Part shown: positions 48,202 to 57,586 of the stretch, piece by piece
Numbering within the stretch: the first letter of the stretch is position 1
How the letters are laid out: each line of letters opens with the position of its first letter
Origin: Sandaracinus sp.
GTDB lineage: Bacteria; Myxococcota_A; Polyangia; Polyangiales; Houyiibacteriaceae
Direction of reading: 5' to 3'
Assembly: GCA_002699025.1 (NCBI GenBank)
Contig: PABA01000075.1
Location: 1 to 64,000, forward strand
DNA: 64,000 nucleotides
Made by a program: the position numbers and the translations under genes
The notes under the pieces: generated by a model
Databases searched by the model: none
What the model saw: only the letters and a program-made list of their open reading frames with translations
Told to the model about the DNA's origin: nothing

Positions 48202-50577
48202 TCAGCTCGGGCGCGCTTCCACGATGTAGTCGAGGACGGCCTCGAGCTCGCAGACGCGCTGGGAGCGCGGGTCGAAGTAGCGACTCGACTCGATGTAGGC
48301 GAAGTGGAACACGTCCTCGAGCGTTCGGCGGCGCGTGCGTCGGGATATGGCGATCGCATCCTCCGTGAGACCCCACCCCGCGTAGAACGGCGCGCCGAAG
48401 CAGCGTACGGGCTTGCCCGCCATGAGGGCCTCGAAACCCATGCCGGAGGTCACGACGAAGACCTCATCGACCTGGTCCAGGATCGCGTACGGATTCACCG
48501 AGTCGTATATGGCCCGTATGCGACCGCCCTGCGCGGCCTCACGCAGCGTGCGCTCATCGAAGCTGCTCTGCTTCCCGCCTGAGATTGCGTCGGGGTGGCG
48601 CTTGACGACGATGGTGGAGTCAGGGCGCTCGCGCAGCGCGAACCGCAGCATTTCGTCGAAGCTGCTCGCGTTTGCCAGTCCGGATTCGATTGACTGGTCG
48701 CCGCGGCGCTGGTCGACCAGCAACACCTTGTGTCCAGTCGGTAGGTCCAGGTTCGGTGCTTCGCGGGGGGTGTGGTTGTACTTGCTGATCCTCTCTCGAA
48801 CGATCCGAGCCATGAGGGCGCGAGCGCGTTCCCGCTCGGTCTCGCTCGGATCCCGCTCGGACTGCAGGAGGCGCTCGAGTCGAGAGGGTCGCGTGGCGTC
48901 GTAGTAGGCCGTGGTGTCGTCGAGGATCAGGGATAGCCCCGGTTCACCGCTCAGGCCGATGTCGATCGAACGTACGAAGCCATCCTCGACGATCAGCTTC
49001 GGGCGCCCGAGCGCCACCCGCACTTCCTCCATTCTGACCTTGCCATGCGTCGGCGTGATGCCCCATTGAACGAAGACATCGGCGGCACCCATCTTGACGA
49101 TGTCTTTCATCCCACGGCCGCCGTACACACGGGTCCGCGCCCGGAGCATGGGGAGAAGGTACCGATGCGCATCGTTCTCTGGAGAGGCTATGGCGATCAC
49201 GTCGACGCCGTTGTCTTCTCCGTCGTCCAGGATGCGCTTCAGCGGATCGCTCCGGAGCTCGATCGGCGAGCCCTGGTCACCGATCGTCGCGAGTAGCTCG
49301 GCGATTCGCTTGGAGGCACGACCATCGAAGCGACCTATGGAGAACTGGCGCGAAGCCCACTCGAGTCCCTCCTCGGAGCAGCGGTCGAGCCGACCCTCCA
49401 GGAGAGCGGCGGCGCGATCGAAGAGCTCGGCCCTGTGAGATGCCTTGGGGATGCCTACGCTCTCCCAAATGCGGACGAAGTCGATGTAGCAGGCCGAGAG
49501 GGCGGGGACACCGGCAAGCACGGCCTCGAAGAGCATCGTGCTGTTGACCGAGCTCACGAGTGAAGCGTGCAGGACCGCCTCCTCGGGCTCGACGAGATAG
49601 CAGACGGCGTCGTCCACGGATGCCGAGCTCGACGAGCTGAGCCGCTCACGCAGACGCGCCGGGAGAATGTCGTCCTTCGAGGGGGGCAGACGTACGAGGA
49701 GCTGCCGGTGCGTCTGCTCGGCGAAGTCGAGCAGATCCTCGATCGCGCGAGCCTGTGCGTCGAGGGCGGCGCTCTGGTCGAGCTGAAGATCCATCGGCTG
49801 CGCTGCGAAGAGCAGTAGCTCACGATCGGGATGGAGGCCGAAAAGCCGGCAGAACTGCCGGTACGCGAGCTTCGGTTGCGCTTCGTGATATCGGTCGAAC
49901 TTGGGAGCGCCCGTACGGTGGATGCGGCTTGGCGGAAAGCCCCTCGACTCGAAGATGTCGCGCTGCAGATCACCCCAGCAGAAGACGACGTCAGCGGTGG
50001 GACACGCGGCTCCGCTGATGTCGTCTCGGTAGTACTTGTCCTTGTCGAAGAATACGGATTCGTGCGGAACGAGTATGCGAGGAATCTCCAGCTCTTCGCA
50101 CACGTTCGCGAATCCCCGCATCACGGGATGCCAGTCGAAAGTGAAGATGGCACCGGATATGCGGTCTCGAATCGGAGTCAGGCGATGGAGGAGCATCCGC
50201 CGATACATGTCCGGCCGCTTTCGAACGTAGCGGCTCACGGAGCGACGGCGGCCTGGGGCGTCGAAAGATGGGAATAGGTCTAGCGGCGCAATGGCATACT
50301 CATCCGACCGAGAAAACGAATCGATCAATCGATCGCCGTGCTCTCGAATCCAAGGAATGAACAGGTACACGGGACCCTCGGCGTCTAGCGCGCGCGAGAG
50401 CTCGGAGCCGGGCTTCGCGTGAAACCACTTCGGCGGCTTCGGTCGTTGTGGGGGGCCGTCGGTGGGCTTCGGGGCCTTGAGCCAGGTCGCTCCCGTCCAT
50501 TCGATGGCGCTCCGGACGACGCGGGAATCGCGGACGAAATCGACGGGATGGTTGATGAGTTTGCTGAGCTTGCTCAT
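48202..50577 (-). CDS. Two-domain glycosyltransferase: unknown GT-like half fused to a KpsC module
   Basis: This is a 791-residue protein. Residues 450-791 match one KpsC-type beta-Kdo transferase module: EDGFVRSIDIG (531-541), LSLILDDTTAYYDATRPSRL, HPDAISGGK and the C-terminal FGAPFYAGWGLTEDAI. Residues 1-430 are a different GT-B-like half (LVPHESVFFDKDKYY, FCWGDLQRDIFESRGF, SSVNSTMLFEAVLAGVP) resembling capsule/CDP-glycerol-type transferases. It starts at ATG, divergent from the FkbM gene by 62 bases. GC bias is weaker than in the capsule operon next door, hinting at separate acquisition. It probably adds Kdo-like or other sugars to a surface glycan. Confidence 0.8.
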   Translation of the reverse strand: MSKLSKLINHPVDFVRDSRVVRSAIEWTGATWLKAPKPTDGPPQRPKPPKWFHAKPGSELSRALDAEGPVYLFIPWIREHGDRLIDSFSRSDEYAIAPLDLFPSFDAPGRRRSVSRYVRKRPDMYRRMLLHRLTPIRDRISGAIFTFDWHPVMRGFANVCEELEIPRILVPHESVFFDKDKYYRDDISGAACPTADVVFCWGDLQRDIFESRGFPPSRIHRTGAPKFDRYHEAQPKLAYRQFCRLFGLHPDRELLLFAAQPMDLQLDQSAALDAQARAIEDLLDFAEQTHRQLLVRLPPSKDDILPARLRERLSSSSSASVDDAVCYLVEPEEAVLHASLVSSVNSTMLFEAVLAGVPALSACYIDFVRIWESVGIPKASHRAELFDRAAALLEGRLDRCSEEGLEWASRQFSIGRFDGRASKRIAELLATIGDQGSPIELRSDPLKRILDDGEDNGVDVIAIASPENDAHRYLLPMLRARTRVYGGRGMKDIVKMGAADVFVQWGITPTHGKVRMEEVRVALGRPKLIVEDGFVRSIDIGLSGEPGLSLILDDTTAYYDATRPSRLERLLQSERDPSETERERARALMARIVRERISKYNHTPREAPNLDLPTGHKVLLVDQRRGDQSIESGLANASSFDEMLRFALRERPDSTIVVKRHPDAISGGKQSSFDERTLREAAQGGRIRAIYDSVNPYAILDQVDEVFVVTSGMGFEALMAGKPVRCFGAPFYAGWGLTEDAIAISRRTRRRTLEDVFHFAYIESSRYFDPRSQRVCELEAVLDYIVEARPS

Positions 50578-50601
50578 GGGTCGAGGTGCATTGGGGGTGG
50601 G

Positions 50602-50630
50602 TTGATGGCTGGCGAGGCGGGAGCTAGGAT
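50602..50630 (+). promoter_or_regulatory. Sigma-70-type promoter for the FkbM gene
   Basis: TTGATG and TAGGAT are separated by 17 bases. The predicted start lies within a few bases of the ATG at 50640, so the mRNA is probably leaderless. The leftward gene's promoter must share the same 62-base gap. Confidence 0.55.
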
Positions 50631-50639
50631 CTTCCGCTC

Positions 50640-51824
50640 ATGAACCGCCCCCACCCAGAAACCCTGGACGAGACGATGGCCAAGTGCGAGCGGCTTCGGA
50701 GGCCACTCAGCCGGGAGTTGGACCAGGGAAAGAGGTTTGTCGTCGGGGGGAGGCACGGAGATTGGGTCACGGCCGCCGAGCGGGTGAAAGACATCGGCGG
50801 AGAGGTGGCTGCGTTCCACGACAGCAGGAAGAAGACGCGCGGGGGCAAGAAGAACGGGATCGACGTGCTGCGTGGTAAGTTGCCTCGAAGGTTCGCGGGG
50901 CTTCCTTATTTGTTTGCCGGAGAGCCCTCAAAACAATGGTTCAGCCCTGCTCCTTCGTTCGTCGAGTCGTGTATCTGGGACGTGGAGCCCCGCGAGGCGC
51001 ATCAGCGCGGTAAGGCGATGCCGCGCCTTCTCCAACAGCACCGTGAGAGAGTCGAGCGCGTCTTTCAGCACTTGGCAGATGGGCCATCACGGCTGCAGTT
51101 TGCTTCGATCGTCAAGGCGAGAGTGGAGGGAGATACTTCCTTCCATCGGATATCACGATACGCGGAGTACGACCATCCGATCGTGCGCCCCACGCAAGGA
51201 GACGTCGCCATCGACGTCGGCGCGTTCAGGGGTGAAACGACGGTTCGCTTTGCACGAAGCGTGGGTGCCCGAGGGCGGGTCTATTCGCTCGAGCCGGAGC
51301 CGTCGAACCACGCGAGGCTCTGCGCGGCGACGAGCGACCTGTTCAATGTCGCTCCGATCGCGTTTGGGGCCTGGGACGACACCCGGGTGTTGAGCTTCCA
51401 GGGTGGCCGGGGAGGAGCGTCGCGCCTCTCGTCCGAAGGGGAGATCCGCGTGCCCGTGACATCGATCGATCGGCTCGTGCGGCGCTACCGCATCCCACGC
51501 GTCGATCTCATCAAGCTGGACGTCGAAGGCGCCGAGAAGCGGGTGCTCGAGGGGGCCCGACAGACGATCCGGCGTCACCGGCCGAAACTGCAAGTCAGCA
51601 TCTATCACCACAAGCCCGATCTGTTCGAGTTGCCGGAGTTGCTGATCGATTGGCTCCCCGGGTATCGCTTCTATCTGGGGCACCACAGCTACTACCACGT
51701 CGAGACGGATATCTACGCCGTTCCTGTCGAGAAATGGGCGCGGGGGTATCTGGCGCGCTCGAGCAGGCGCTGGGCTCTTCGGCTGTTGGGGCGGTCTCCA
51801 GAGCGAGGGACTTCCACGAGTTGA
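50640..51824 (+). CDS. FkbM-family SAM-dependent methyltransferase
   Basis: This 394-residue protein has an N-terminal region (1-175) without recognised motifs, including a charged DSRKKTRGGKKNG stretch. The methyltransferase domain (about 185-370) has the SAM loop DVAIDVGAFRGET, YSLEPEPSNHARL, and the diagnostic FkbM phrase RVDLIKLDVEGAEKRVLEGA. FkbM enzymes make O-methyl ethers, often on sugars or polyketides. Given adjacent glycosyltransferases, a surface-glycan methylation is likely. It starts at ATG with a leaderless promoter. Codon bias is weaker than in most of the window, as in the divergent neighbour. Confidence 0.88.
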   Translation: MNRPHPETLDETMAKCERLRRPLSRELDQGKRFVVGGRHGDWVTAAERVKDIGGEVAAFHDSRKKTRGGKKNGIDVLRGKLPRRFAGLPYLFAGEPSKQWFSPAPSFVESCIWDVEPREAHQRGKAMPRLLQQHRERVERVFQHLADGPSRLQFASIVKARVEGDTSFHRISRYAEYDHPIVRPTQGDVAIDVGAFRGETTVRFARSVGARGRVYSLEPEPSNHARLCAATSDLFNVAPIAFGAWDDTRVLSFQGGRGGASRLSSEGEIRVPVTSIDRLVRRYRIPRVDLIKLDVEGAEKRVLEGARQTIRRHRPKLQVSIYHHKPDLFELPELLIDWLPGYRFYLGHHSYYHVETDIYAVPVEKWARGYLARSSRRWALRLLGRSPERGTSTS

Positions 51825-51955
51825 GGTGAGGGCGGAATCCGAGGACGGCTGTCGCGGGTTTCTGGTCAAAGCAATCCTCGTGCCATCGAACTGATGCGTC
51901 TCCCTTCGCTCTCGCCCGAGTCGAACGTGTCGCGGTGTGCCACTCGCGCGACAAC

Positions 51956-53242
51956 TCAACGTGCCTCAGGGGCGTGGGCTCGCGTAGGCTGGCTGCGTCT
52001 CGATGGGGGAGGCTTCGGGAACCAGCGGATGCCGGTTGGAGAGCTTCGGCCACGAAGCCGCACGTAGAAGTTGCCATTCGCTTGGTTGTGATGGAGGAGC
52101 CAGCGCCGGAAGGATCGGTAGAGTTGCTCGTCGGGCGCGGGGCCGGGGACCTGTAGGAACTCAGCCAGGGAGCTGCCGTCGACGAGCCCCTTCATGTCGT
52201 AGACGGCGGTTCCGAGCACTTTCACGGGCGTGCCGTGGTGGACCGACTGGAGCCCGACCGTGCTGTTGATGGTGATCGTGCCCTTCGCGTGCTGGAGGAG
52301 CGTCGGCAGGTGGAGGTCGTGGCAGTAGTGGAGGCGCTCGCCGAGGCCGTGCGTGCGGCGGAGCTCGGCGAAGAGGGGGCCGTACTCCCGGTACGCGCGG
52401 TCCATCGGGTGGTGTTTGAAGACCAGGTGGTCGTCCGGGCGTCCGTGCTCGGCGAAGGTCTCGACGACCTCGTGGACCATCTCGAGGACGTCGTCGTAGG
52501 GGGAGTGGCGGAGCTGGAAGTCGCAGTGCACCTGGAGGGGCACGAAGAAGTAGCGGCCCGATAGCTCCCCGGTGAAGCGCTGGAGCATGCCGCGCTCGGC
52601 CCGGCCGAAGCGCCACTTCCGCCAGGCGCTCCGTACGTGCCAGCGGGCGTGGCGCCAGCAGTTCAAATCGCGGTGGTGCGCGTAGAAGCGGAAGTCGCCG
52701 TTGGCCAGGGTGAAGGCCATGGCGTTCAGGGTGGAGTACCAACCGTTGTATCGGAACGAGGGGCCTGGCGGCGTGGAGGGGGGAGTCTCGCCGGGATCGT
52801 GCTCGCGATAGAACGCCGGGTCCCGCGGCATGCGCGAGAAGCCGTTGACGCCGTGCTCTTCGAGGGTGATCCAGTCCGGGCGGAGGTACCCCTCCTCGAA
52901 GACCCAGACCTTCGCGCCGAGCGCTTCGGCGGCCTCCACGGCGCGACGGTGGAGCCAGCGGCAGTCGCCGAAGACGAAGACGCCGTCGATGTGTCGCTCT
53001 CGGATGAGCTGGCGGACGAAGCCGTCCCAGGCGGCGAAGGGCTCCCTGAAGGGCACGACGTCCGCGAAGCCGGTCGAAGGAGGGAAGAAGAGCCGGTCGC
53101 CCGCGTGGAAGTTGACCTTGGTGACGCGAACGCCGGAGGCGTGAAGCTCGTGGGCGAAGCGCAGCATGAAGGGACCGGCGGGGCCCTGGAGGAGCAAGGC
53201 GTGGCGCACGCCGAGATCGGGGAGGGTGCCCTCAGCGGTCAT
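51956..53242 (-). CDS. kpsS: Capsule polysaccharide beta-Kdo transferase KpsS
   Basis: This 428-residue cytoplasmic or inner-membrane-associated protein matches KpsS: ALLLQGPAGPFMLRFAHEL at the start, VFVFGDCRWLHRRAVEAA, VWVFEEGYLRPDWITLE, then HPMDRAYREYG and INSTVGLQSVHHGTPVKVLG. KpsS adds the first beta-Kdo to the phosphatidylglycerol acceptor of group-2 capsules, and KpsC extends it. The start ATG lies within the end of kpsC (11-base overlap). It is the last gene of the leftward operon. The C-terminus is basic (RRSQPTRAHAPEAR). Confidence 0.92.
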   Translation of the reverse strand: MTAEGTLPDLGVRHALLLQGPAGPFMLRFAHELHASGVRVTKVNFHAGDRLFFPPSTGFADVVPFREPFAAWDGFVRQLIRERHIDGVFVFGDCRWLHRRAVEAAEALGAKVWVFEEGYLRPDWITLEEHGVNGFSRMPRDPAFYREHDPGETPPSTPPGPSFRYNGWYSTLNAMAFTLANGDFRFYAHHRDLNCWRHARWHVRSAWRKWRFGRAERGMLQRFTGELSGRYFFVPLQVHCDFQLRHSPYDDVLEMVHEVVETFAEHGRPDDHLVFKHHPMDRAYREYGPLFAELRRTHGLGERLHYCHDLHLPTLLQHAKGTITINSTVGLQSVHHGTPVKVLGTAVYDMKGLVDGSSLAEFLQVPGPAPDEQLYRSFRRWLLHHNQANGNFYVRLRGRSSPTGIRWFPKPPPSRRSQPTRAHAPEAR

Positions 53243-55304
53243 GGTGCAGAACTTCTCGGAGCTGCAGGGAGAGCGAGCGCAAGCCGTAGCGTGCCACGTT
53301 GCGGCCCTTGCGCAGCTGGCGTGCTGGCCAGGAGCGCAGGAGCCGGCTGTCCGGGCCGCCTCGCGCCTCGAGGAGCTGGTCGATGACGACTTCGGGGGTC
53401 GTGTACCGGTCCGTTACGCGACTCACGTATCTGGGGTAGCGCAGCAGAGCCGCCGCGACGAGCTCGTCGAGGGTGCGGCGGCGCGTGCGTCGTGGATGCG
53501 GGTGCCGATCTTCGGTGAGGCCCCAGCCGGCGTAGAAGGGCTGGCCGTAGGCGACGACGGGCAGCTCGCGCAGGAGCGCTTCGAAGCCGACCAGGGAGGT
53601 CATGGTATGCACCTCGTCGGCCACGGCGAGGCAGTCGGCGAGGGCCGCGTGGCGGACGACCTCGTCGGCGAGGGTCGCCTCGGTCGCGGGTGGGATCTCG
53701 CCGCGTCGGTTGCCGCTCACGACGTCCGGGTGCGGTTTGTAGACGACGAAGGCGTCCGGGCGAGCGCGTCGGGCTTCGCGCAGCAGCTCCTCGTTCCGAC
53801 GCACGTCGAGGCAGCCGAGCCGGATGGAGGCGTCATCCTCGACCTGTCCGATCACCAGCACCACGTAGCGGTTGGTGGCGCGCTCTGCCACGGGGCGACG
53901 CCGACCGACGTTGTACTTGCTCAGACCGGACGCAACGATGCGCTGGCGCAGGCGGGCCGCGCGCGCGAGCTCGGTCTCGTCGAACTCCGCCTCCTGCAGG
54001 AGCACCTCGAGATCGCTGGGTGTGGCGGGGTCGTAGTAGAGCCCGCGCTGGTCGAGCACCAGCGACGCCGGCGCATAGAGATCGCTGCCGAGCCCGACGC
54101 TCCGCAGGAAGCCGTCCTCCATCCGCCAGATCGGCACGTCCCGCTGCCTCGCCACGGAGGCGAGCTCGTGGTCGCGCCCCGTCCCCCACACCACCAAGCG
54201 CCCTCCCTGCCCGAGGTGGGGCGCGGCCTTTCGGGCGTTCGCTGCGAAGCGCACCCGAGTCTCGGGGCCTTCGAGGAATGCGGGGAGGAAGCCCCGTTTC
54301 CATGCCGAGAAGCCCACGCATACGACGGTCCCGCGGGTGGCCTGGCCGCAGCGCCGCTGCACGTCGAGGTGCTCGACGACGCGCTCGACCTCGCAGCGCT
54401 CCCCGGTCTCCGGATCGAGGTAGCGCGCGTAGCGGAGGTAGGCGGCGGCGACCAGCTCGGTCAGCGAGCGGGTGCGGCCTCGCCGCGGCGGTATCGCACC
54501 CCGATCGTCCGTGAGCCCCCAGCCGGCGTACCAGGGCACGCCGAAACAGGTCACGGGGAGGCCGTGGACCAGGGCCTCGAAGCCCATCTGCGAGGTCATG
54601 ACCCAGACCCGGTCCACCTGGGCGAGCAGGGAGGCGGGGTGCGCCGGTTCGGCGACCACGCGTACGCCGCCCGCGCGCTCCAGGTGGCCGCGCTTCGCGC
54701 CCGCCAGCACGTCCGGGTGCGTCTTCACGACGATCTCGGCGTCCGGGTGCTCGCGCCGGGCCGTCTCGAGCAGCGCCTCGAAATCCACCGCGCAGAGGCC
54801 GAGGCGCAGGGATTGATCCCCGGCCGTCTGGTCGACCACCAGGACGCGTTCGCGCTTCTTCGGGCCGAGGTCGAGGTCGGGCTGGTGGTTGTACTTGGAG
54901 AGCCCCGTCTTCCGGAGCTGTCGGATCAGCGCCTCGGCGCGCGCGAGCTCGCCGCCCTCGAAGTCGTCTTCGGCAAGCCAGCGCTCGAGGCGTGAGGGGC
55001 GAGTCGCGTCGTAGTAGATGCCGACGTCGTCGACGACCAGCGAGAGCGGCGGCTCGGCAGCGCCCCGCCGCACGCTCCGAAGAAAGCCGTCCTCGAGACC
55101 CAGATACGGTACGCCCTCCCGCCGGGCGCGCGCGCGCGGGCGGGCCGTGTTCGGCTTCCGTCCCCAGCCGGCCCAGGCCTCGACGGAGCGGAGCAGGGGC
55201 CGGAACCGGAGGCGCTCGGCCCCCAGGAAGGCAGCCAGGTGGGGCACCCGGCGCACGCCGGGCGACCAGATGCCCACGGTGCGCGGCTGGGGCGGCTCCA
55301 TCAT
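53232..55304 (-). CDS. kpsC: Capsule polysaccharide beta-Kdo transferase KpsC
   Basis: This 690-residue protein has the double architecture of KpsC: two related modules with EDGFLRS at 71-77 and 396-402, each followed by a YYDxxxPSxLE-type phrase and a K(T/P)HPD motif. The modules correspond to the beta-2,4 and beta-2,7 Kdo transferases that build the poly-Kdo linker of ABC-exported capsules. The length agrees with the E. coli protein. The start is one of two adjacent ATGs (55304 or 55301); no strong ribosome-binding site is visible. It is 50 bases after kdsB and overlaps kpsS. Confidence 0.95.
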   Translation of the reverse strand: MMEPPQPRTVGIWSPGVRRVPHLAAFLGAERLRFRPLLRSVEAWAGWGRKPNTARPRARARREGVPYLGLEDGFLRSVRRGAAEPPLSLVVDDVGIYYDATRPSRLERWLAEDDFEGGELARAEALIRQLRKTGLSKYNHQPDLDLGPKKRERVLVVDQTAGDQSLRLGLCAVDFEALLETARREHPDAEIVVKTHPDVLAGAKRGHLERAGGVRVVAEPAHPASLLAQVDRVWVMTSQMGFEALVHGLPVTCFGVPWYAGWGLTDDRGAIPPRRGRTRSLTELVAAAYLRYARYLDPETGERCEVERVVEHLDVQRRCGQATRGTVVCVGFSAWKRGFLPAFLEGPETRVRFAANARKAAPHLGQGGRLVVWGTGRDHELASVARQRDVPIWRMEDGFLRSVGLGSDLYAPASLVLDQRGLYYDPATPSDLEVLLQEAEFDETELARAARLRQRIVASGLSKYNVGRRRPVAERATNRYVVLVIGQVEDDASIRLGCLDVRRNEELLREARRARPDAFVVYKPHPDVVSGNRRGEIPPATEATLADEVVRHAALADCLAVADEVHTMTSLVGFEALLRELPVVAYGQPFYAGWGLTEDRHPHPRRTRRRTLDELVAAALLRYPRYVSRVTDRYTTPEVVIDQLLEARGGPDSRLLRSWPARQLRKGRNVARYGLRSLSLQLREVLHHDR

Positions 55305-55354
55305 CGGGCGGAGAGGGTGAGGGGCACCGAGGCCATCGCCAAGCCGCCGCCGCG

Positions 55355-56149
55355 TCAGTCGAGGGCGGCGCGCACGCGCTCGAGGTCCTCGGGTGTGTCG
55401 ACGCCGTGGGGAGGGGCCTCGTCGACCACCGTGACGTGGATGCGCACGCCGAGGTGCATGGCGCGGAGCTGCTCGAGGCTCTCGGCGCGTTCCAGGGGGA
55501 CGGGGGGCGCGCCGGCGAGCGCCTCGAGGGTCGCGACCCGGTAGGCATAGAGGCCGAGGTGGCGGAGGAAGGGGGCGCCCTCGGGGAGCGCGTCGGGCGG
55601 GCCTCCGGCGAAGGCGTCGCGCACCCAGGGGATGGGTGCGCGGCTGAAGTAGAGCGCGTAGCCGTCCTCGTCGAGCACGGTCTTGACGACGTGGGGCGAG
55701 AAGAGCGTCTGCGGATCGGTGATGGGCACGGCCATGGTGGCCACGCCCGCGTCGGGGTGGGCCTCGAGGGCCTCGGCGAGCCGAACGAGCAGCTCCGGGG
55801 GCATGAGCGGCTCGTCGCCCTGCAGGTTCACGACCATGGCGCCCGGGCGCCACTCGCAGGCGCGGGCGACCTCGGCGATGCGGTCCGTGCCGCTCGTGTG
55901 CTCGGCATGCGTCATGCGCGCCTCGCCGCCGGCGTCGACGACGGCCGCGTAGACACGCTCGTCGTCCGTCGCGACGATCACCTCGCCGGGCTCGGCCGTG
56001 GTGGCGATGGACTCAGCGCCCAGGGCGATCGCCTCGCGTGCGCGCTCCAGCACGTGGAGCACCATGGGCTCGCCGCCGATCTCGGCGAGGGGCTTGCCGG
56101 GGAGGCGCGTCGAGGCGTAGCGCGCCGGGATGACGACGTGGAAGCTCAT
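55355..56149 (-). CDS. kdsB: 3-deoxy-manno-octulosonate cytidylyltransferase (CMP-Kdo synthetase)
   Basis: This 264-residue enzyme joins Kdo to CTP, giving CMP-Kdo for the transferases KpsC and Kps[24 protein letters not shown] is the nucleotide-binding N-terminus; the conserved [26 protein letters not shown] and [11 protein letters not shown] motifs follow. The start overlaps the kdsC stop (ATGA), so translation is coupled. In group-2 capsule loci the paralogue is called KpsU; whether another kdsB serves LPS elsewhere cannot be seen here. Confidence 0.96.
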   Translation of the reverse strand: MSFHVVIPARYASTRLPGKPLAEIGGEPMVLHVLERAREAIALGAESIATTAEPGEVIVATDDERVYAAVVDAGGEARMTHAEHTSGTDRIAEVARACEWRPGAMVVNLQGDEPLMPPELLVRLAEALEAHPDAGVATMAVPITDPQTLFSPHVVKTVLDEDGYALYFSRAPIPWVRDAFAGGPPDALPEGAPFLRHLGLYAYRVATLEALAGAPPVPLERAESLEQLRAMHLGVRIHVTVVDEAPPHGVDTPEDLERVRAALD

Positions 56150-56715
56150 GCTCCCGAGGATGGCTTCGCGCCGGCCCGGCGCGCCAGGTGATCCTCCACC
56201 GCGCCCTCGAGGCGTCCGCGCGCGTCGAGGAGCGCGTCGGCCACCTCGCGGACGGCGCCCCGGCCGCCCTCGCCGAGGGTCACCCAGTCGGCCTCGGCGC
56301 GCACCAGCGGGTGCCCGTCGGCCGGCGTGATACCGAGCCCCACGGCGCGCATCACGGGGAGGTCGAGGACGTCGTCCCCCATGAAGGCGACCTCGCTGGC
56401 GTCGACCTCGAGCTCGCCGAGGAGCTCGTGCAGGGCGGCCAGCTTGTCGCCGCGCCCGAGCTGGGCGCGCTCCACACGGAGCTCTTTCAGGCGCCGCTCG
56501 AGGGCGGGGGCGCGGCGGGCGCTGATCACGGCCACCTCGACGCCCTCGTCCATGAGCAGGCGAAGGCCCAGGCCGTCCTTCACGTGGAAGACCTTGAGCT
56601 GCTCGCCGTCCGGGCCGTAGTGGAGCCGCCCGTCCGTGAGCACGCCGTCGACGTCGAGGATGAGCAGGCGCGTGGCCGCCGCGCGCTCGCGGAGCGTGTG
56701 GGGGAGGCCGCTCAT
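56146..56715 (-). CDS. kdsC: 3-deoxy-manno-octulosonate-8-phosphatase
   Basis: This 189-residue HAD-family phosphatase releases phosphate from Kdo-8-P. The catalytic motif is [14 protein letters not shown] (nucleophile Asp in DVDG), with [33 protein letters not shown] and [11 protein letters not shown] completing the HAD core. The length and sequence match KdsC. Its start overlaps the kdsA stop by four bases and its stop overlaps the kdsB start, so the three genes are translationally coupled in pathway order A-C-B. Confidence 0.95.
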   Translation of the reverse strand: MSGLPHTLRERAAATRLLILDVDGVLTDGRLHYGPDGEQLKVFHVKDGLGLRLLMDEGVEVAVISARRAPALERRLKELRVERAQLGRGDKLAALHELLGELEVDASEVAFMGDDVLDLPVMRAVGLGITPADGHPLVRAEADWVTLGEGGRGAVREVADALLDARGRLEGAVEDHLARRAGAKPSSGA

Positions 56716-57554
56716 GCCTCTCCGAGGCCGTCCTCGGCGTAGGGGCGGCTCTTCACCAGCCGGTCGAGCTCGACGAGCATACCGAGCAACTCCTCCATGC
56801 GGCCGAGGGGCCACATGTTCGGGCCGTCGCTCAGCGCCTGGTCCGGGTTCGGGTGCGTCTCCATGAAGAGCCCGCTCACGCCCGCGCCGACGGCAGCGCG
56901 CGCCAGCACGGGCACGTGGCGCCGCTCGCCGCCGCTCGCCGTGCCCTTGCCGCCCGGCTGCTGCACCGAGTGGGTCGCGTCGAAGACCACCGGGCAGCCC
57001 GTCTCGCGCATGCTCGCGAGGCCGCGCATGTCGCTGATCAGCGTGTTGTAGCCGAAGCTCGCGCCACGCTCGCAGACCATGATCTGCTCGTTGCCGACGG
57101 CGCGGCACTTCTCGACCACCGGGCCCATGTCCCAGGGCGCGAGGAACTGGCCCTTCTTCACGTTCACCGGCTTGCCGGCGCGCGCGACGCGCTGGATGAA
57201 GTTCGTCTGGCGCACGAGGAACGCCGGCGTCTGGAGCACGTCGACGACGGAGGCCACCTCGTCGATGGGCGTGTCCTCGTGCACGTCCGTGAGCACGGGA
57301 ACGCCGACCTTCGCGCGGATCTCCTCGAGCACGGCGAGGCCCTCCTCGAGGCCCGGGCCGCGGAAGGAGCTCGCGCTGGTGCGGTTGGCCTTGTCGAAGC
57401 TCGCCTTGAAGACGTAGGGCACGCCGAGCTTCGCGCAGAGATCGCGCATGGTCTCGGCGACCTCGAAGACGAGCTCGCGGCTCTCGATGACGCAGGGGCC
57501 GGCGATGAGGAAGAGGGGCTGGTCGGGACCGATGTCGTGTCCGGCGAGCTTCAT
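56712..57554 (-). CDS. kdsA: 3-deoxy-8-phosphooctulonate synthase (metal-dependent type)
   Basis: This 280-residue enzyme condenses PEP with arabinose-5-phosphate to Kdo-8-P. Motifs include [51 protein letters not shown] and [14 protein letters not shown]. The Cys in AGPCVIES (residue 21) is the metal ligand of class II (Aquifex-type) enzymes; class I enzymes such as E. coli KdsA have Asn here. It is 32 bases after kpsD. It starts at the ATG and overlaps kdsC. Confidence 0.97.
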   Translation of the reverse strand: MKLAGHDIGPDQPLFLIAGPCVIESRELVFEVAETMRDLCAKLGVPYVFKASFDKANRTSASSFRGPGLEEGLAVLEEIRAKVGVPVLTDVHEDTPIDEVASVVDVLQTPAFLVRQTNFIQRVARAGKPVNVKKGQFLAPWDMGPVVEKCRAVGNEQIMVCERGASFGYNTLISDMRGLASMRETGCPVVFDATHSVQQPGGKGTASGGERRHVPVLARAAVGAGVSGLFMETHPNPDQALSDGPNMWPLGRMEELLGMLVELDRLVKSRPYAEDGLGEA

Positions 57555-57586
57555 GGCGGTGCTCCTGGAGGCGGGGGAAACGGGGA

